DNA of 64,000 nucleotides from contig JADJCS010000004.1 of the NCBI GenBank assembly GCA_016703105.1, positions 347,618 to 411,617 on the forward strand, given 5' to 3'. Of this stretch, positions 42,979 through 52,216 are shown piece by piece; within the stretch, counting starts at the first letter, position 1, and each line of letters begins with the position of its first letter. Below the pieces are notes generated by a model, which saw nothing but the letters and a program-made list of their open reading frames with translations, was not told the DNA's origin and made no database searches. This DNA comes from Flavobacteriales bacterium. Its GTDB lineage: Bacteria; Bacteroidota; Bacteroidia; Flavobacteriales_F; PHOS-HE28. Made by a program: the position numbers and the translations under genes.

Positions 42979-43660
42979 ACAACAGTTCTAAAGCCAGCGC
43001 GGGCATACCCACGCTGGCTTTTTCCTTCCTATGCTGCAGCCCGGGCATACGCAGCGGAAGTTCAGCAGGATCTATCGCATGCACCGGGCAACCTTCGGGG
43101 CGGTAGTGGACGAGCCCGGCAGCGGGGTACACCTGAAGGGATGTGCCCACGATGATCAATCGGTGTGCCTGCGCGACCAATGCGGCGGCTTCGGCGATCA
43201 GAGGCACCTCTTCTCCGAACCATACGATATGGGGCCTTAGTTGGGATCCCAGCGCGCATCGATCGCCCAAGCGAAGGTGCGGACCGTTCAAGGGCGTGAT
43301 GAGAAGGGGATCCCTTGTACTCCTGGCCTTCAGCACTTCACCATGCAAATGCATGACCCGGGTGCTGCCGGCCCGCTCGTGCAGATCATCGATGTTCTGC
43401 GTTATTACCTCCACGTCGAAGGTCTGCTCCAATCGGGCGATGGCCCGGTGTGCCGCATTGGGCTGGGCGTTCAACACCTGCGCACGGCGCAGGTCGTAGA
43501 ACCTGAGGACGAGGCCTGGGTCGCGTCGCCAAGCGTTCGGGGTGGCTACGTCCTCGATCCTATACTCCTCCCATAGGCCAGCGCTATCGCGGAAAGTTCG
43601 CAGTCCGCTCTCTGCGCTTACCCCTGCTCCACTGAGCACGACGATCCGTTCCCGGTCCAT
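42965..43660 (-). CDS. cobB: NAD-dependent protein deacylase (Sir2 family)
   Basis: This 231-residue sirtuin removes acyl groups from lysines using NAD. Motifs: VVLSGAGVSAESGLRTFRD (about 7–25), the NAD-binding TQNIDDLHERAG (about 88–99), catalytic HLHGEV (about 104–109), RPHIVWFGE and the C-terminal IVGTSLQVYPAAGLVHY. The zinc-ribbon cysteines of most sirtuins are absent: only one Cys remains between the catalytic His and RPHIVWFGE. I recall this in other Bacteroidota members. The 3' part of the gene also contains the terminator hairpin for the opposite gene. Confidence 0.92.
   Translation of the reverse strand: MDRERIVVLSGAGVSAESGLRTFRDSAGLWEEYRIEDVATPNAWRRDPGLVLRFYDLRRAQVLNAQPNAAHRAIARLEQTFDVEVITQNIDDLHERAGSTRVMHLHGEVLKARSTRDPLLITPLNGPHLRLGDRCALGSQLRPHIVWFGEEVPLIAEAAALVAQAHRLIIVGTSLQVYPAAGLVHYRPEGCPVHAIDPAELPLRMPGLQHRKEKASVGMPALALELLSNVR
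42991..43023 (+). terminator. Intrinsic terminator for the small T9SS gene, inside the sirtuin coding region
   Basis: A 9-base-pair stem AAGCCAGCG/CGCTGGCTT (42991–42999 with 43012–43020) is followed by a T run to 43023 (five T in all from 43019). It begins 12 bases after the stop at 42978. The same bases encode the C-terminal residues of the sirtuin on the other strand. Confidence 0.75.
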
Positions 43661-43734
43661 CCGCCAAAGGTCCGTCCCGGAACGGGTGTGACCATGGTGT
43701 ATAGTTGGATCCTTCTCCGTTCACAGCCAACCGC

Positions 43735-43742
43735 TACATTCG
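43735..43742 (+). promoter_or_regulatory. Putative -7 box before ruvA–sprA
   Basis: TACATTCG (one mismatch to TAnnTTTG) lies 74 bases before the ruvA ATG. A TTG at 43705 is 27 bases away, too far for a canonical pair. The remaining divergent region 43661–43816 shows no other element I can name, apart from a weak GACCTTTG at 43665–43672 on the minus strand before the sirtuin. Confidence 0.35.
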
Positions 43743-43816
43743 CGGTTCTCAAAATCCGCCGCCCATAGCACGACTATTACGCGCAGTCAGTACGAATTAG
43801 ACCTTTTCGGGCACGG

Positions 43817-44428
43817 ATGATCGAGAGCCTTAGCGGAGAGCTTTTGGACAAATCCCCTGGCCATGCGGTGGTGGAGTGCCACGGGGTGGGCTATTGGGTG
43901 CAGATGGTGGCGGGTGCCTACGAGCAATTGCCTGAGCAGGGACGTGTGCGCCTGCACATCCACTATGCGGTGAGCGTGGACGTGCGTAGCGGTCAGAGCG
44001 ACCACCGGCTCTTCGGGTTCTTGAACACCCAAGAACGGGCGCTCTTCCGGCAATTGATCACAGTGCAAGGGGTGAGCACCACGGTGGGTATGGCGATCCT
44101 GGGTGGGCGAAAAGCGGAAGATCTCCGTCAGGCCATCATTACGGGGGACGAGCAGGCCTTGCGAGGGGTGAAAGGCATCGGTCCGAAGCTCGCGCAACGT
44201 ATTGTGCAAGAGCTCGCTCCCAAGCTGTCCGGCCTGGCGTTCGAATCGGCGGGCTTGCCAGGTGGCAGCCCGGGCAATACCCTCCGGGCCGAGGCGTTAT
44301 CGGCACTGGTCACGCTGGGCCTGGATCGAACAAAGGCGGATCGTGCCCTGCAAGCGGTACTGAAGGAGCATGGTGAAGAACCGCCCGCCTTGGAAGTGCT
44401 GATCAAAAAAGCGCTGAAGAACCTCTGA
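43817..44428 (+). CDS. ruvA: Holliday junction branch migration protein RuvA
   Basis: RuvA binds four-way junctions and loads RuvB. The 203-residue protein has the OB-fold N-terminus MIESLSGELLDKSPGHAVVE (1–20), two helix-hairpin-helix motifs (LITVQGVSTTVGMAIL and LRGVKGIGPKLAQRIVQEL) and a C-terminal helical domain that contacts RuvB. It lies 10 bases upstream of sprA on the same strand, so it may be co-transcribed with the secretion gene. RuvB is encoded separately. Confidence 0.96.
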   Translation: MIESLSGELLDKSPGHAVVECHGVGYWVQMVAGAYEQLPEQGRVRLHIHYAVSVDVRSGQSDHRLFGFLNTQERALFRQLITVQGVSTTVGMAILGGRKAEDLRQAIITGDEQALRGVKGIGPKLAQRIVQELAPKLSGLAFESAGLPGGSPGNTLRAEALSALVTLGLDRTKADRALQAVLKEHGEEPPALEVLIKKALKNL

Positions 44429-44438
44429 CCCGGCCGTC

Positions 44439-47400
44439 GTGCGATCCCTCCCGTCCAAGATCCCTTTCTCCGTCGTCCGCCTCCTCCTGCGCACGATGCT
44501 GACGATGGTCGTCGTCCTTGCGGCGCCGGAGGCGGTCGAGGCCTCGGACCATGGGATCTTCAACCGCATGGCATTGATCCAACAGGTCGATAGTCCTGAG
44601 GTGGAGTTGATCTGGCCTATCCAGGATAACCCCGCCCCTGGGCAGAACGGCGCGCAAGGCGTCGACCTGGAGGCACCTGACAATATCCAGGACGAGGTGA
44701 TCTATGACCCCGTTACCGGCCAGTACATTTTGCAGAGCACCGTCGGAGATGGCGGCTTCGACTATCGTCCGCCCATGAGCATGAGCCTGGACGAATACCT
44801 GCAGTACGACATGGAGAAAGCCATGGAAACGTACTGGCTGGACAAGTCCACCTCCGAAACCGAGCGCGCCACGAAGGGCTTGATCCCGGCGCTCAACGTG
44901 AAGGGCGAACTGTTCGATCGGATCTTCGGAGGGAATACGATCGATATCAAACCCCAGGGCAGCGCGGAGATCATCTTCGGGGTGAACATCTCCAAGACCG
45001 AGAACCCCCGGATCCCAGTGGATCAGCGGAAGATCACCACGTTCGACTTCGACCAGAAGATCCAGCTGAACCTGACGGGTAACATCGGTGACAAGCTGAA
45101 GATCAACACCAGCTACAACACCGAAGCGACCTTCGACTTCGAGAACCAAGTGAAGCTGGACTACACCGGCTATGAGGATGAGATCATCCAGAAGATCGAG
45201 GCGGGGAACGTTAGCCTTCCGCTCCAGGGCCAGCTGATCCAAGGCAGCCAGAGCCTGTTCGGTATCAAGACCCAACTGCGTTTTGGGCGGCTCACCGCCA
45301 CGGCGATATTCAGCCAAGAGAAAGGCCAACGCCGGGAGGTACAGGTGCAGGGCGGTGCGCAGACCAGCAACTTCAACATCAAGGCGGACGAGTACGAGGC
45401 CAACAAGTATTATTTCCTGAGCCATTTCTTCCGCGACCAGTACGAGCAGGCATTGCGCACCCTGCCCACGGTGAACAGCCCGGTGCAGATCACCCGGGTG
45501 GAGGTCTGGGTCACCAACACACGGTTCGATTTCGCTCAAACACGGAACGTGGTCGCCTTTACCGACCTGGGCGAGAACGCGGACCCTGCGGCGCTCGCAG
45601 CGGGCAAGGTGAGCGGCGACCTCAACCCAAGCTTGATCGTAGATGGTCCCGGGATCATACCGGACAACGACCTCGCCAAAGGGGGCAATAAGCTCTACAG
45701 CATCATGGCGAACAACGCCAGCGTGCGCAGCTTCACCAATGCGAGCGCGGCACTGCAAGCGCAGGGCTTGATCGCGGCCAGGCATTATGAGAAACTGGAG
45801 AGCGCCCGGCTGCTGCTACCCAACGAGTACACGTTGAACGAACGGCTGGGTTTCATCGGCGTGAACCAGAGCCTCAACAACGACGAGGTGCTGGCCGTAG
45901 CCTACCAGTTCACCTACAATGGCCAGACCTATCAAGTGGGCGAGTTCAGCACGGACGGGGCCCAAGCCCCCAACGCATTGGTGCTCCGATTGCTCAAGGC
46001 CACCATCACCAACCCGCGGCTGCCGCTATGGGATCTGATGATGAAGAACGTTTACTCCTTGGGCGCTTTCCAGGTGAACGCCGAGGATTTCCGCCTGGAC
46101 CTGATCTATAACAACCCCAGCACAGGGGTCGACCTGAACTACGTGCCACGCGCCCCAATCGATCAGATCCCCCTTGTGCAGGCGCTGGCACTGGACCGTC
46201 TTGACCCGCAGAACGCACCGAATCCGGACGGTTGGTTCGATTTCATCGATGGCGCGGCCACCCTCGGGGGTACCATCAATACCCAGAACGGGCGCATCTT
46301 CTTCCCGGTGCTGGAGCCCTTCGGCTCCTACTTGGACCAGTTGCTCACGCCCGAGCAGCCTCCATCCGTGCGGGAGTCCATTGTCTTCCAGGTGCTGTAC
46401 GATAGCACCAAGGTGGCGGCCCAGAACCAGCCGGAGTTGAACCGGTTCAAATTGAAAGGGAGCTACCGTAGCGCGAGCAGTGATGTGATCAGCTTGAACG
46501 CCGTGAACATCCCTCAAGGTTCGGTGGTGGTCACAGCCGGTGGCGTGAAGTTGGTCGAGAACCAGGACTACACGGTCGACTATAATCTGGGCCGTGTTAA
46601 GATCCTGAACCAAGGCATCCTCGAGAGCGGCACCCCGATCAATATCAGCCTGGAGAGCAATTCGCTCTTCAGCATACAGACCAAGACACTCGCAGGCGCA
46701 CGATTGGATTACCGCATCAGCAAGGACCTCACCTTGGGAGGTACGATCATGAACCTTTACGAGAGGCCGCTCACCCAGAAGGTGAACGTTGGGGACGAGC
46801 CGATCAGCAACACCATTGTGGGCCTGGATGTGAACTGGAGAACAGAGAGCAATTTGATCACCACACTGGTGGACAAACTGCCGTTCTACGCGACCAAGGA
46901 GATCAGCTCGGTGAACGCCAGCGCCGAGGCGGCCTATTTGATACCTGGGCATAGCAAGGCCATTGGTAATGCAGGTACCAGCTACATAGACGACTTCGAA
47001 GGCAGTGTGAGCACCATCGACCTGCGGACCCAGAGCCTGTGGTTCCATAGCGCCACCCCGCAAGGCGTACCGGACCTGTTCCCGGAAGGGGAGTTCATCA
47101 ACGATCTGCGCACCGGCTTTCGTCGGGCACAATTGGCGTGGTACGTGATCGACCCGCTCTTCTTCCGCAGCAACAACCTCACGCCAGAGAACATCACCGG
47201 GGTCATGCAGAGCGATCACCGGCAACGCGAAGTGCTCGAACTGGAAGTGTTCCCGAACCGGCAACTACAAACCGGCGCACCGGCCAATATCCCCGTGCTT
47301 GACCTGGCCTATTATCCTGCGGAACGCGGGCCGTACAACTACAATGCGGATCCCGCTGCGGTGGGATCCGATGGCTTCTTCCTGGATCCGGCCGAGAACT

Positions 47401-50400
47401 GGGCCGGCATTATGCGCAGGATCACCACCACGGATTTCGAGGCGAGCAATATCGAGATCGTGCAGTTCTGGATGATGGACCCGTTCGCCGAGTCGGCCCT
47501 CAACGGCAGCAACGAGGACAGCCAGAACAGCACCGGTGGTGATCTATTCATCGACCTGGGCAACATAAGCGAGGACGTGCTCCGGGATAGTCGTAAGACC
47601 TTCGAGAACGGCTTGCCTCCGAACACCACTGGGGGATCGTACAGCACGGGCACTAGTCCGTGGGGTGTGGTACCAACCACCCAGAGCGTAGTGAACGCGT
47701 TCGCCATCACGGACCCCAACACCAATCGGTACCAGGATGTGGGGCTGGATGGGCTAAGCAGTCAGGAGGGCGATCCGATCGAGGGACGCACCGAGCAGAA
47801 TTTCTTCGCGAACTACGTGCAAGCGGTCAGTGCGGTGGTCACCGATGGCAATGCATTGAACAAGATCACGAACGACCCTTCCACGGACAACTACAGATTC
47901 TTCCGGGGTGCGGATTATGATGGGCTGGGTGACGTTGGGAACATGCTCTTCCGGTACAAGCAGTTCAACGGGCTGGAGGGCAACAGTGTCACCGACGAGG
48001 ACAGCCCGGAGGATTATCCCACGCAGGCCAGCACGTTGCCCAGCAGCGAGGATATCAACCAGGACCAGAACCTGGCCGAGAACGAGAGCTATTTCCAGTA
48101 CAAGGTGAACATCCGCCCGAACGAAATGCAGGTGGGCAATGGTTACATCACCGATAGGGTGTTGGGCACGCACCCCACCAGCGGCAAGCAGGTCTACTGG
48201 TACCAGTTCAAAGTGCCGATCCGTCAACCGGACAGGGTGGTGAACGGCATCCAGGATTTCCGGAGCATCCGGTTCATGCGCCTGTTGTTGAACGGATGGC
48301 CGCAGGAAGCTGTGCTCCGTTTCGCGCGGCTCGAGTTCGTGCGCGGGGAATGGCGCAAGTACAATTTCAGCCTTGAGACACCTGGGGAGGGTGTCGGGGG
48401 GGATCCAGACCTCACCACGTTCGAGACGGCCGCGGTGAACATCGAGGAGAACGGCAACCGCGTACCCATCAATTACGTGGTGCCACCAGGCATCTACCAG
48501 GAGGTGGATGTGGCGAGCACCAATTTGCGGAACTTGAACGAACAGAGCTTGCAATTGCGCACCTGCAACCTGCGCGATGGCGATGCGCGCGCCAGCTTCC
48601 GGAACGTGAGCTTCGACATCCGCAGCTACAAGAAGATGCGCATGTTCGTGCATGCGGAGGGCAGCGATCCCGGCGATCCGCTCGAATATGGGGACGTCAG
48701 CGTTTTCATCCGCCTCGGCAACGATTTCGATGACAACTACTACGAGTACGAAGTGCCGGTGGTGCCCTCGCAGTTGAACAACAACGATCCCGCCAACGTG
48801 TGGCCGGAAGCGAACAACATGGTGATCGAGTTCGCCAGCCTGAACGACGTGAAGATCGACCGGAACCGTGTCGGCTTCCCCACCAACAAACGGTACATCA
48901 AGTCGGAAGGTGATCGCCGCATCACGGTGAAGGGCAACCCTAACCTCAGCCAGATGCGCACCATCATGATCGGCATCCGGAACCCGAAGAAGAACGGGGT
49001 GGAAGCCAATCCATGGGCCGTGGACGATGGTCTGAGCAAGTGCGTGGAGGTATGGGTGAACGAACTGCGCTTGACGGACTTCGACCAGCGCGGCGGCTGG
49101 GCGGCCATCGGGCGGGTGAACACCACCCTGGCCGATCTGGGGACATTGAGCGTGGCGGGCAACTACAGCACCCCGTTCTGGGGCAGCATCGACAAGAAGG
49201 TGAGCGAGCGCCAGCGCGAGACCAAGTACGGCGTGGACGTCTCGGCCAACCTGGAGATGGGCAAGTTCCTGCCCGAGGCGAGCGGGGTGAAGGTGCCCAT
49301 GTACGTGGGTTTCAGTGAGCAGATCAGCAATCCGCAGTTCGATCCGCTCAACCCCGACATCGAATGGGAAGATGCCACGCGCAACCTCACCGCTGAGGAA
49401 CGCAAGGAACGGTTGAAGCAGAGCAGGACCTATACGCGACGGCGCAGCTTGAACTTCACCAACGTGCGCAAGGACCGCACCGGCGGCAAGAAGGAGCGCC
49501 TGTGGGATGTGGAGAACCTGGCGTTGAGCTATAGCTATAGCGATCAGGAGTTCCACGACGTGAACACCGAGTTCGACAACGAGGTCACGCACCGCGGTTC
49601 GCTGGCCTGGACCCATTCGCCCAAGCCGATCGAAGTGAAGCCGTTCAACAACATCAGCTTGATCAGCAAGAGCAAGTGGTTGAAGCTGGTCAAGGACTTC
49701 AACTTCAACCTGGGTTTCAAACAGCTCAGTCTCCGCACCGCCATCGATCGCTCCTACAGCGAGCGACTGATCCGCCCGAACCCCGACATCGCCTCGCTAC
49801 CGCCGCGCCCGACCTATAACAAGAACTTCAACTGGAACAGCCAGTACGGGTTCCGCTACGAGATCACCAAGAACCTGAAGATCGACTTCAACGCGAACAA
49901 CAATGCGATCATTGGTGAACCGCCCGGGCGTGTGGACCCGAAAGTGAAGGGCGAATACGAGCTGTGGAAGGACAGCGTGCTCACCAGCATCAGTGAATGG
50001 GGTGAGACCACCGGTTACGATCATACCGTGAACATTACCTATAACCTCCCACTGGACAAGCTGCCGATCACGGATTGGATCACCGCCAACACAGCTTACG
50101 GGGCCGGCTACCAGTGGGACCGTGCGCCATTTACCCAGGACACCTTGGGCAACGTGATCCAGAACTCACAGAACCTGAGCATCAACGGTCAGTTCAACTT
50201 CGTGAACCTCTACAATAAGGTCAAGTACTTGAAGAAGTTGAACGACAAGGGCAAGGCAAGTGGTCGGAGCCAGAGCACCAAAGCCAAACCCGGCGAGAAG
50301 GACAAGCCTGCGGACGATAAAGACAAGGACAAGGAGAAAGGGAAGGACGAGAAGAGCAAGATCGACCCACTGGGTAGCGCGGTGCGCCTATTGATGTCCG

Positions 50401-51740
50401 TGCGCAACGGGAACTTCACCTACAGCCAGAACTCAGGCCTCCTCCTACCCGGTTACAGCCCGCGCACCAACGTGATCGGTATGGACAATTTCACCGCGCC
50501 CGGATTCGGTTTCATCCTGGGCCAACAGAACCATGACCTGAGCGGTGCTGTGGTGCGCGACTTCGCCACCCAAGCGGCGAACGAAGGCTGGTTGGTGCAG
50601 ACGCAGTCCATCTTCTCGCCTTACACGCAAACGCGCACCGAGAACATCAATGCCCGCCTATCGCTGGAGCCGTTCAAGAGCATGCGCATCGAATTGAGCG
50701 CGAACCGCGTTTATAGCGAGAACCGCAGCAGCTTCTTCCGGTGGAACGACACGTTGGACACTTATGTGAACGACAGCCCGCGCGAGTTCGGCAACTTCAG
50801 TGTGAGCACCATAACCTGGGCCACCGCGTTCGCCAAAGACGATGACAACTTTGTTAGTCCGGTGTTCCTGGAGTTGCTGGCCAATCGGGCGATCATCAGC
50901 GAGCGCCTTGGGCAGGCCAATGAGCTGAGCTATTTCGTGGCGGACAGCGGTTACTACTATGGCTATGGCGCAGGGAATCAGGACGTGGTGATCCCTTCCT
51001 TCCTGGCGGCCTACACCGGCAAGAGCGCGGCGAAGGTCAAGATCGATCCCTTCAAGCAGATCCCCTTGCCCAACTGGGACGTGACCTACGATGGCCTCTC
51101 ACGCATGGATCCGTTCAAGAAGTGGTTCCGCACCTTCACCCTGAAACACAGTTATCGCAGCAACTTCAACATCGGCACCTACCAGACCAATTTGTTGTTC
51201 GACGAGGAAGGTGGAGCGGTGGACGCAGCGAACAACTTCATCCCCGAGCGGCAGATCAGCGTGGTCACCATCACCGAGGTGATGCGTCCGTTGCTGGGTG
51301 CGGATGTGACCCTGCAGAACAGTTTGCTGGCCAAGTTCGAGTACAACCGCGACCGCAACATGAGCCTTAGCACGAGCAACTACCAAGTGACCGAGGTGCG
51401 GGGCAAAGAGTTCGTGTTCGGCACCGGCTACCGTTTCAAGAACGTGAAGTTCCCGATCGAGGTGGGTGGCACCCGGCCCAAGAGCGACCTGAACCTACGT
51501 GTGGATGTGAGCATCCGGGAGAACAACACCGTGATCCGCAAGATCCAGGAGGGCCAGAACCAGGTCACGGCCGGCCAGAACATCACCAGCATCAAATGCT
51601 CCGCGGATTATGTGATCAGCCAACGCCTGAACGTACGGGCCTTCTATGAGCGCGTGGTGAACAAGCCGGTGATCTCCACCTCGTTCCCGAGCGCCAACAG
51701 CAACATCGGCATCAGCTTGCGCTTCACCCTTACCCAGTAG
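44439..51740 (+). CDS. sprA: T9SS outer-membrane translocon protein SprA
   Basis: SprA is the very large barrel that forms the protein-conducting channel of the type IX secretion system in the outer membrane. At 2433 residues the length fits the family. Recognisable text includes LNVKGELFDRIFGGNTIDIK near residues 150–170, repeated FDFDQKIQLNLTGNIGDKLKI, and the late-barrel region ending NSNIGISLRFTLTQ. The start is GTG 44439 with a signal-peptide-like N-terminus; no better ATG is near. A Lys/Asp/Glu-rich low-complexity run (about 1930–1975) interrupts the barrel. Downstream gcvH and vanZ are close, as I recall from other Bacteroidota. Confidence 0.97.
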   Translation: MRSLPSKIPFSVVRLLLRTMLTMVVVLAAPEAVEASDHGIFNRMALIQQVDSPEVELIWPIQDNPAPGQNGAQGVDLEAPDNIQDEVIYDPVTGQYILQSTVGDGGFDYRPPMSMSLDEYLQYDMEKAMETYWLDKSTSETERATKGLIPALNVKGELFDRIFGGNTIDIKPQGSAEIIFGVNISKTENPRIPVDQRKITTFDFDQKIQLNLTGNIGDKLKINTSYNTEATFDFENQVKLDYTGYEDEIIQKIEAGNVSLPLQGQLIQGSQSLFGIKTQLRFGRLTATAIFSQEKGQRREVQVQGGAQTSNFNIKADEYEANKYYFLSHFFRDQYEQALRTLPTVNSPVQITRVEVWVTNTRFDFAQTRNVVAFTDLGENADPAALAAGKVSGDLNPSLIVDGPGIIPDNDLAKGGNKLYSIMANNASVRSFTNASAALQAQGLIAARHYEKLESARLLLPNEYTLNERLGFIGVNQSLNNDEVLAVAYQFTYNGQTYQVGEFSTDGAQAPNALVLRLLKATITNPRLPLWDLMMKNVYSLGAFQVNAEDFRLDLIYNNPSTGVDLNYVPRAPIDQIPLVQALALDRLDPQNAPNPDGWFDFIDGAATLGGTINTQNGRIFFPVLEPFGSYLDQLLTPEQPPSVRESIVFQVLYDSTKVAAQNQPELNRFKLKGSYRSASSDVISLNAVNIPQGSVVVTAGGVKLVENQDYTVDYNLGRVKILNQGILESGTPINISLESNSLFSIQTKTLAGARLDYRISKDLTLGGTIMNLYERPLTQKVNVGDEPISNTIVGLDVNWRTESNLITTLVDKLPFYATKEISSVNASAEAAYLIPGHSKAIGNAGTSYIDDFEGSVSTIDLRTQSLWFHSATPQGVPDLFPEGEFINDLRTGFRRAQLAWYVIDPLFFRSNNLTPENITGVMQSDHRQREVLELEVFPNRQLQTGAPANIPVLDLAYYPAERGPYNYNADPAAVGSDGFFLDPAENWAGIMRRITTTDFEASNIEIVQFWMMDPFAESALNGSNEDSQNSTGGDLFIDLGNISEDVLRDSRKTFENGLPPNTTGGSYSTGTSPWGVVPTTQSVVNAFAITDPNTNRYQDVGLDGLSSQEGDPIEGRTEQNFFANYVQAVSAVVTDGNALNKITNDPSTDNYRFFRGADYDGLGDVGNMLFRYKQFNGLEGNSVTDEDSPEDYPTQASTLPSSEDINQDQNLAENESYFQYKVNIRPNEMQVGNGYITDRVLGTHPTSGKQVYWYQFKVPIRQPDRVVNGIQDFRSIRFMRLLLNGWPQEAVLRFARLEFVRGEWRKYNFSLETPGEGVGGDPDLTTFETAAVNIEENGNRVPINYVVPPGIYQEVDVASTNLRNLNEQSLQLRTCNLRDGDARASFRNVSFDIRSYKKMRMFVHAEGSDPGDPLEYGDVSVFIRLGNDFDDNYYEYEVPVVPSQLNNNDPANVWPEANNMVIEFASLNDVKIDRNRVGFPTNKRYIKSEGDRRITVKGNPNLSQMRTIMIGIRNPKKNGVEANPWAVDDGLSKCVEVWVNELRLTDFDQRGGWAAIGRVNTTLADLGTLSVAGNYSTPFWGSIDKKVSERQRETKYGVDVSANLEMGKFLPEASGVKVPMYVGFSEQISNPQFDPLNPDIEWEDATRNLTAEERKERLKQSRTYTRRRSLNFTNVRKDRTGGKKERLWDVENLALSYSYSDQEFHDVNTEFDNEVTHRGSLAWTHSPKPIEVKPFNNISLISKSKWLKLVKDFNFNLGFKQLSLRTAIDRSYSERLIRPNPDIASLPPRPTYNKNFNWNSQYGFRYEITKNLKIDFNANNNAIIGEPPGRVDPKVKGEYELWKDSVLTSISEWGETTGYDHTVNITYNLPLDKLPITDWITANTAYGAGYQWDRAPFTQDTLGNVIQNSQNLSINGQFNFVNLYNKVKYLKKLNDKGKASGRSQSTKAKPGEKDKPADDKDKDKEKGKDEKSKIDPLGSAVRLLMSVRNGNFTYSQNSGLLLPGYSPRTNVIGMDNFTAPGFGFILGQQNHDLSGAVVRDFATQAANEGWLVQTQSIFSPYTQTRTENINARLSLEPFKSMRIELSANRVYSENRSSFFRWNDTLDTYVNDSPREFGNFSVSTITWATAFAKDDDNFVSPVFLELLANRAIISERLGQANELSYFVADSGYYYGYGAGNQDVVIPSFLAAYTGKSAAKVKIDPFKQIPLPNWDVTYDGLSRMDPFKKWFRTFTLKHSYRSNFNIGTYQTNLLFDEEGGAVDAANNFIPERQISVVTITEVMRPLLGADVTLQNSLLAKFEYNRDRNMSLSTSNYQVTEVRGKEFVFGTGYRFKNVKFPIEVGGTRPKSDLNLRVDVSIRENNTVIRKIQEGQNQVTAGQNITSIKCSADYVISQRLNVRAFYERVVNKPVISTSFPSANSNIGISLRFTLTQ

Positions 51741-51774
51741 TGGGTGGACCGGTCGTACGAGCGGTTCCGCCGCC

Positions 51775-51782
51775 TACTTTCG
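51775..51782 (+). promoter_or_regulatory. gcvH: Putative -7 box for gcvH
   Basis: TACTTTCG (one mismatch to TAnnTTTG) lies 49 bases before the gcvH ATG in the 91-base gap after sprA. It suggests gcvH has its own promoter. Confidence 0.4.
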
Positions 51783-51831
51783 CCCTGCGCCCGCGCGTCA
51801 ACCCACACACAAACCGCATCCAACCACGACC

Positions 51832-52212
51832 ATGAACGTTCCTTCCGACCTCAAGTACACCAAAGACCACGAATGGATCCGCATGGAAGGCGATGAGGCC
51901 GTGGTAGGCATCACCGCCTTCGCGCAAGGCGAGCTCGGCGATATCGTGTTCGTGGATATCGGCACGGAAGGTCAAGTGGTGCATGAACACGCGGTGTTCG
52001 GGACGGTGGAGGCCGTGAAGACGGTGAGCGACCTGTTCATGCCCATGTCGGGCAAGGTGCTCGCCGTGAACCCCGGACTGGCCGACGATCCCGCTGCGGT
52101 GAACAAGGATCCCTATGGTGCTGGCTGGATGGTACGCATCAAGCCAGCCAACAAGGCCGACTACGAGGGTCTGTTGAGCGCTGCCGACTACACGGCCCTG
52201 ATCGGCCAATAG
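51832..52212 (+). CDS. gcvH: Glycine cleavage system H protein
   Basis: GcvH is the lipoyl carrier of the glycine cleavage system. The 126-residue protein begins MNVPSDLKYTKDHEWIRMEG and has the lipoylation site in FGTVEAVKTVSDLFMP (the Lys about residue 64). The fold is full-length. No gcvT or gcvP is next to it, so the rest of the system is elsewhere. It sits between sprA and a VanZ-like gene. The gap to vanZ is 4 bases. Confidence 0.97.
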   Translation: MNVPSDLKYTKDHEWIRMEGDEAVVGITAFAQGELGDIVFVDIGTEGQVVHEHAVFGTVEAVKTVSDLFMPMSGKVLAVNPGLADDPAAVNKDPYGAGWMVRIKPANKADYEGLLSAADYTALIGQ

Positions 52213-52216
52213 GCGC

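Noticed and set aside
47754..49616. 620-residue open frame on the minus strand
   Set aside because: It lies wholly inside sprA on the opposite strand and shows no domain or start signal.
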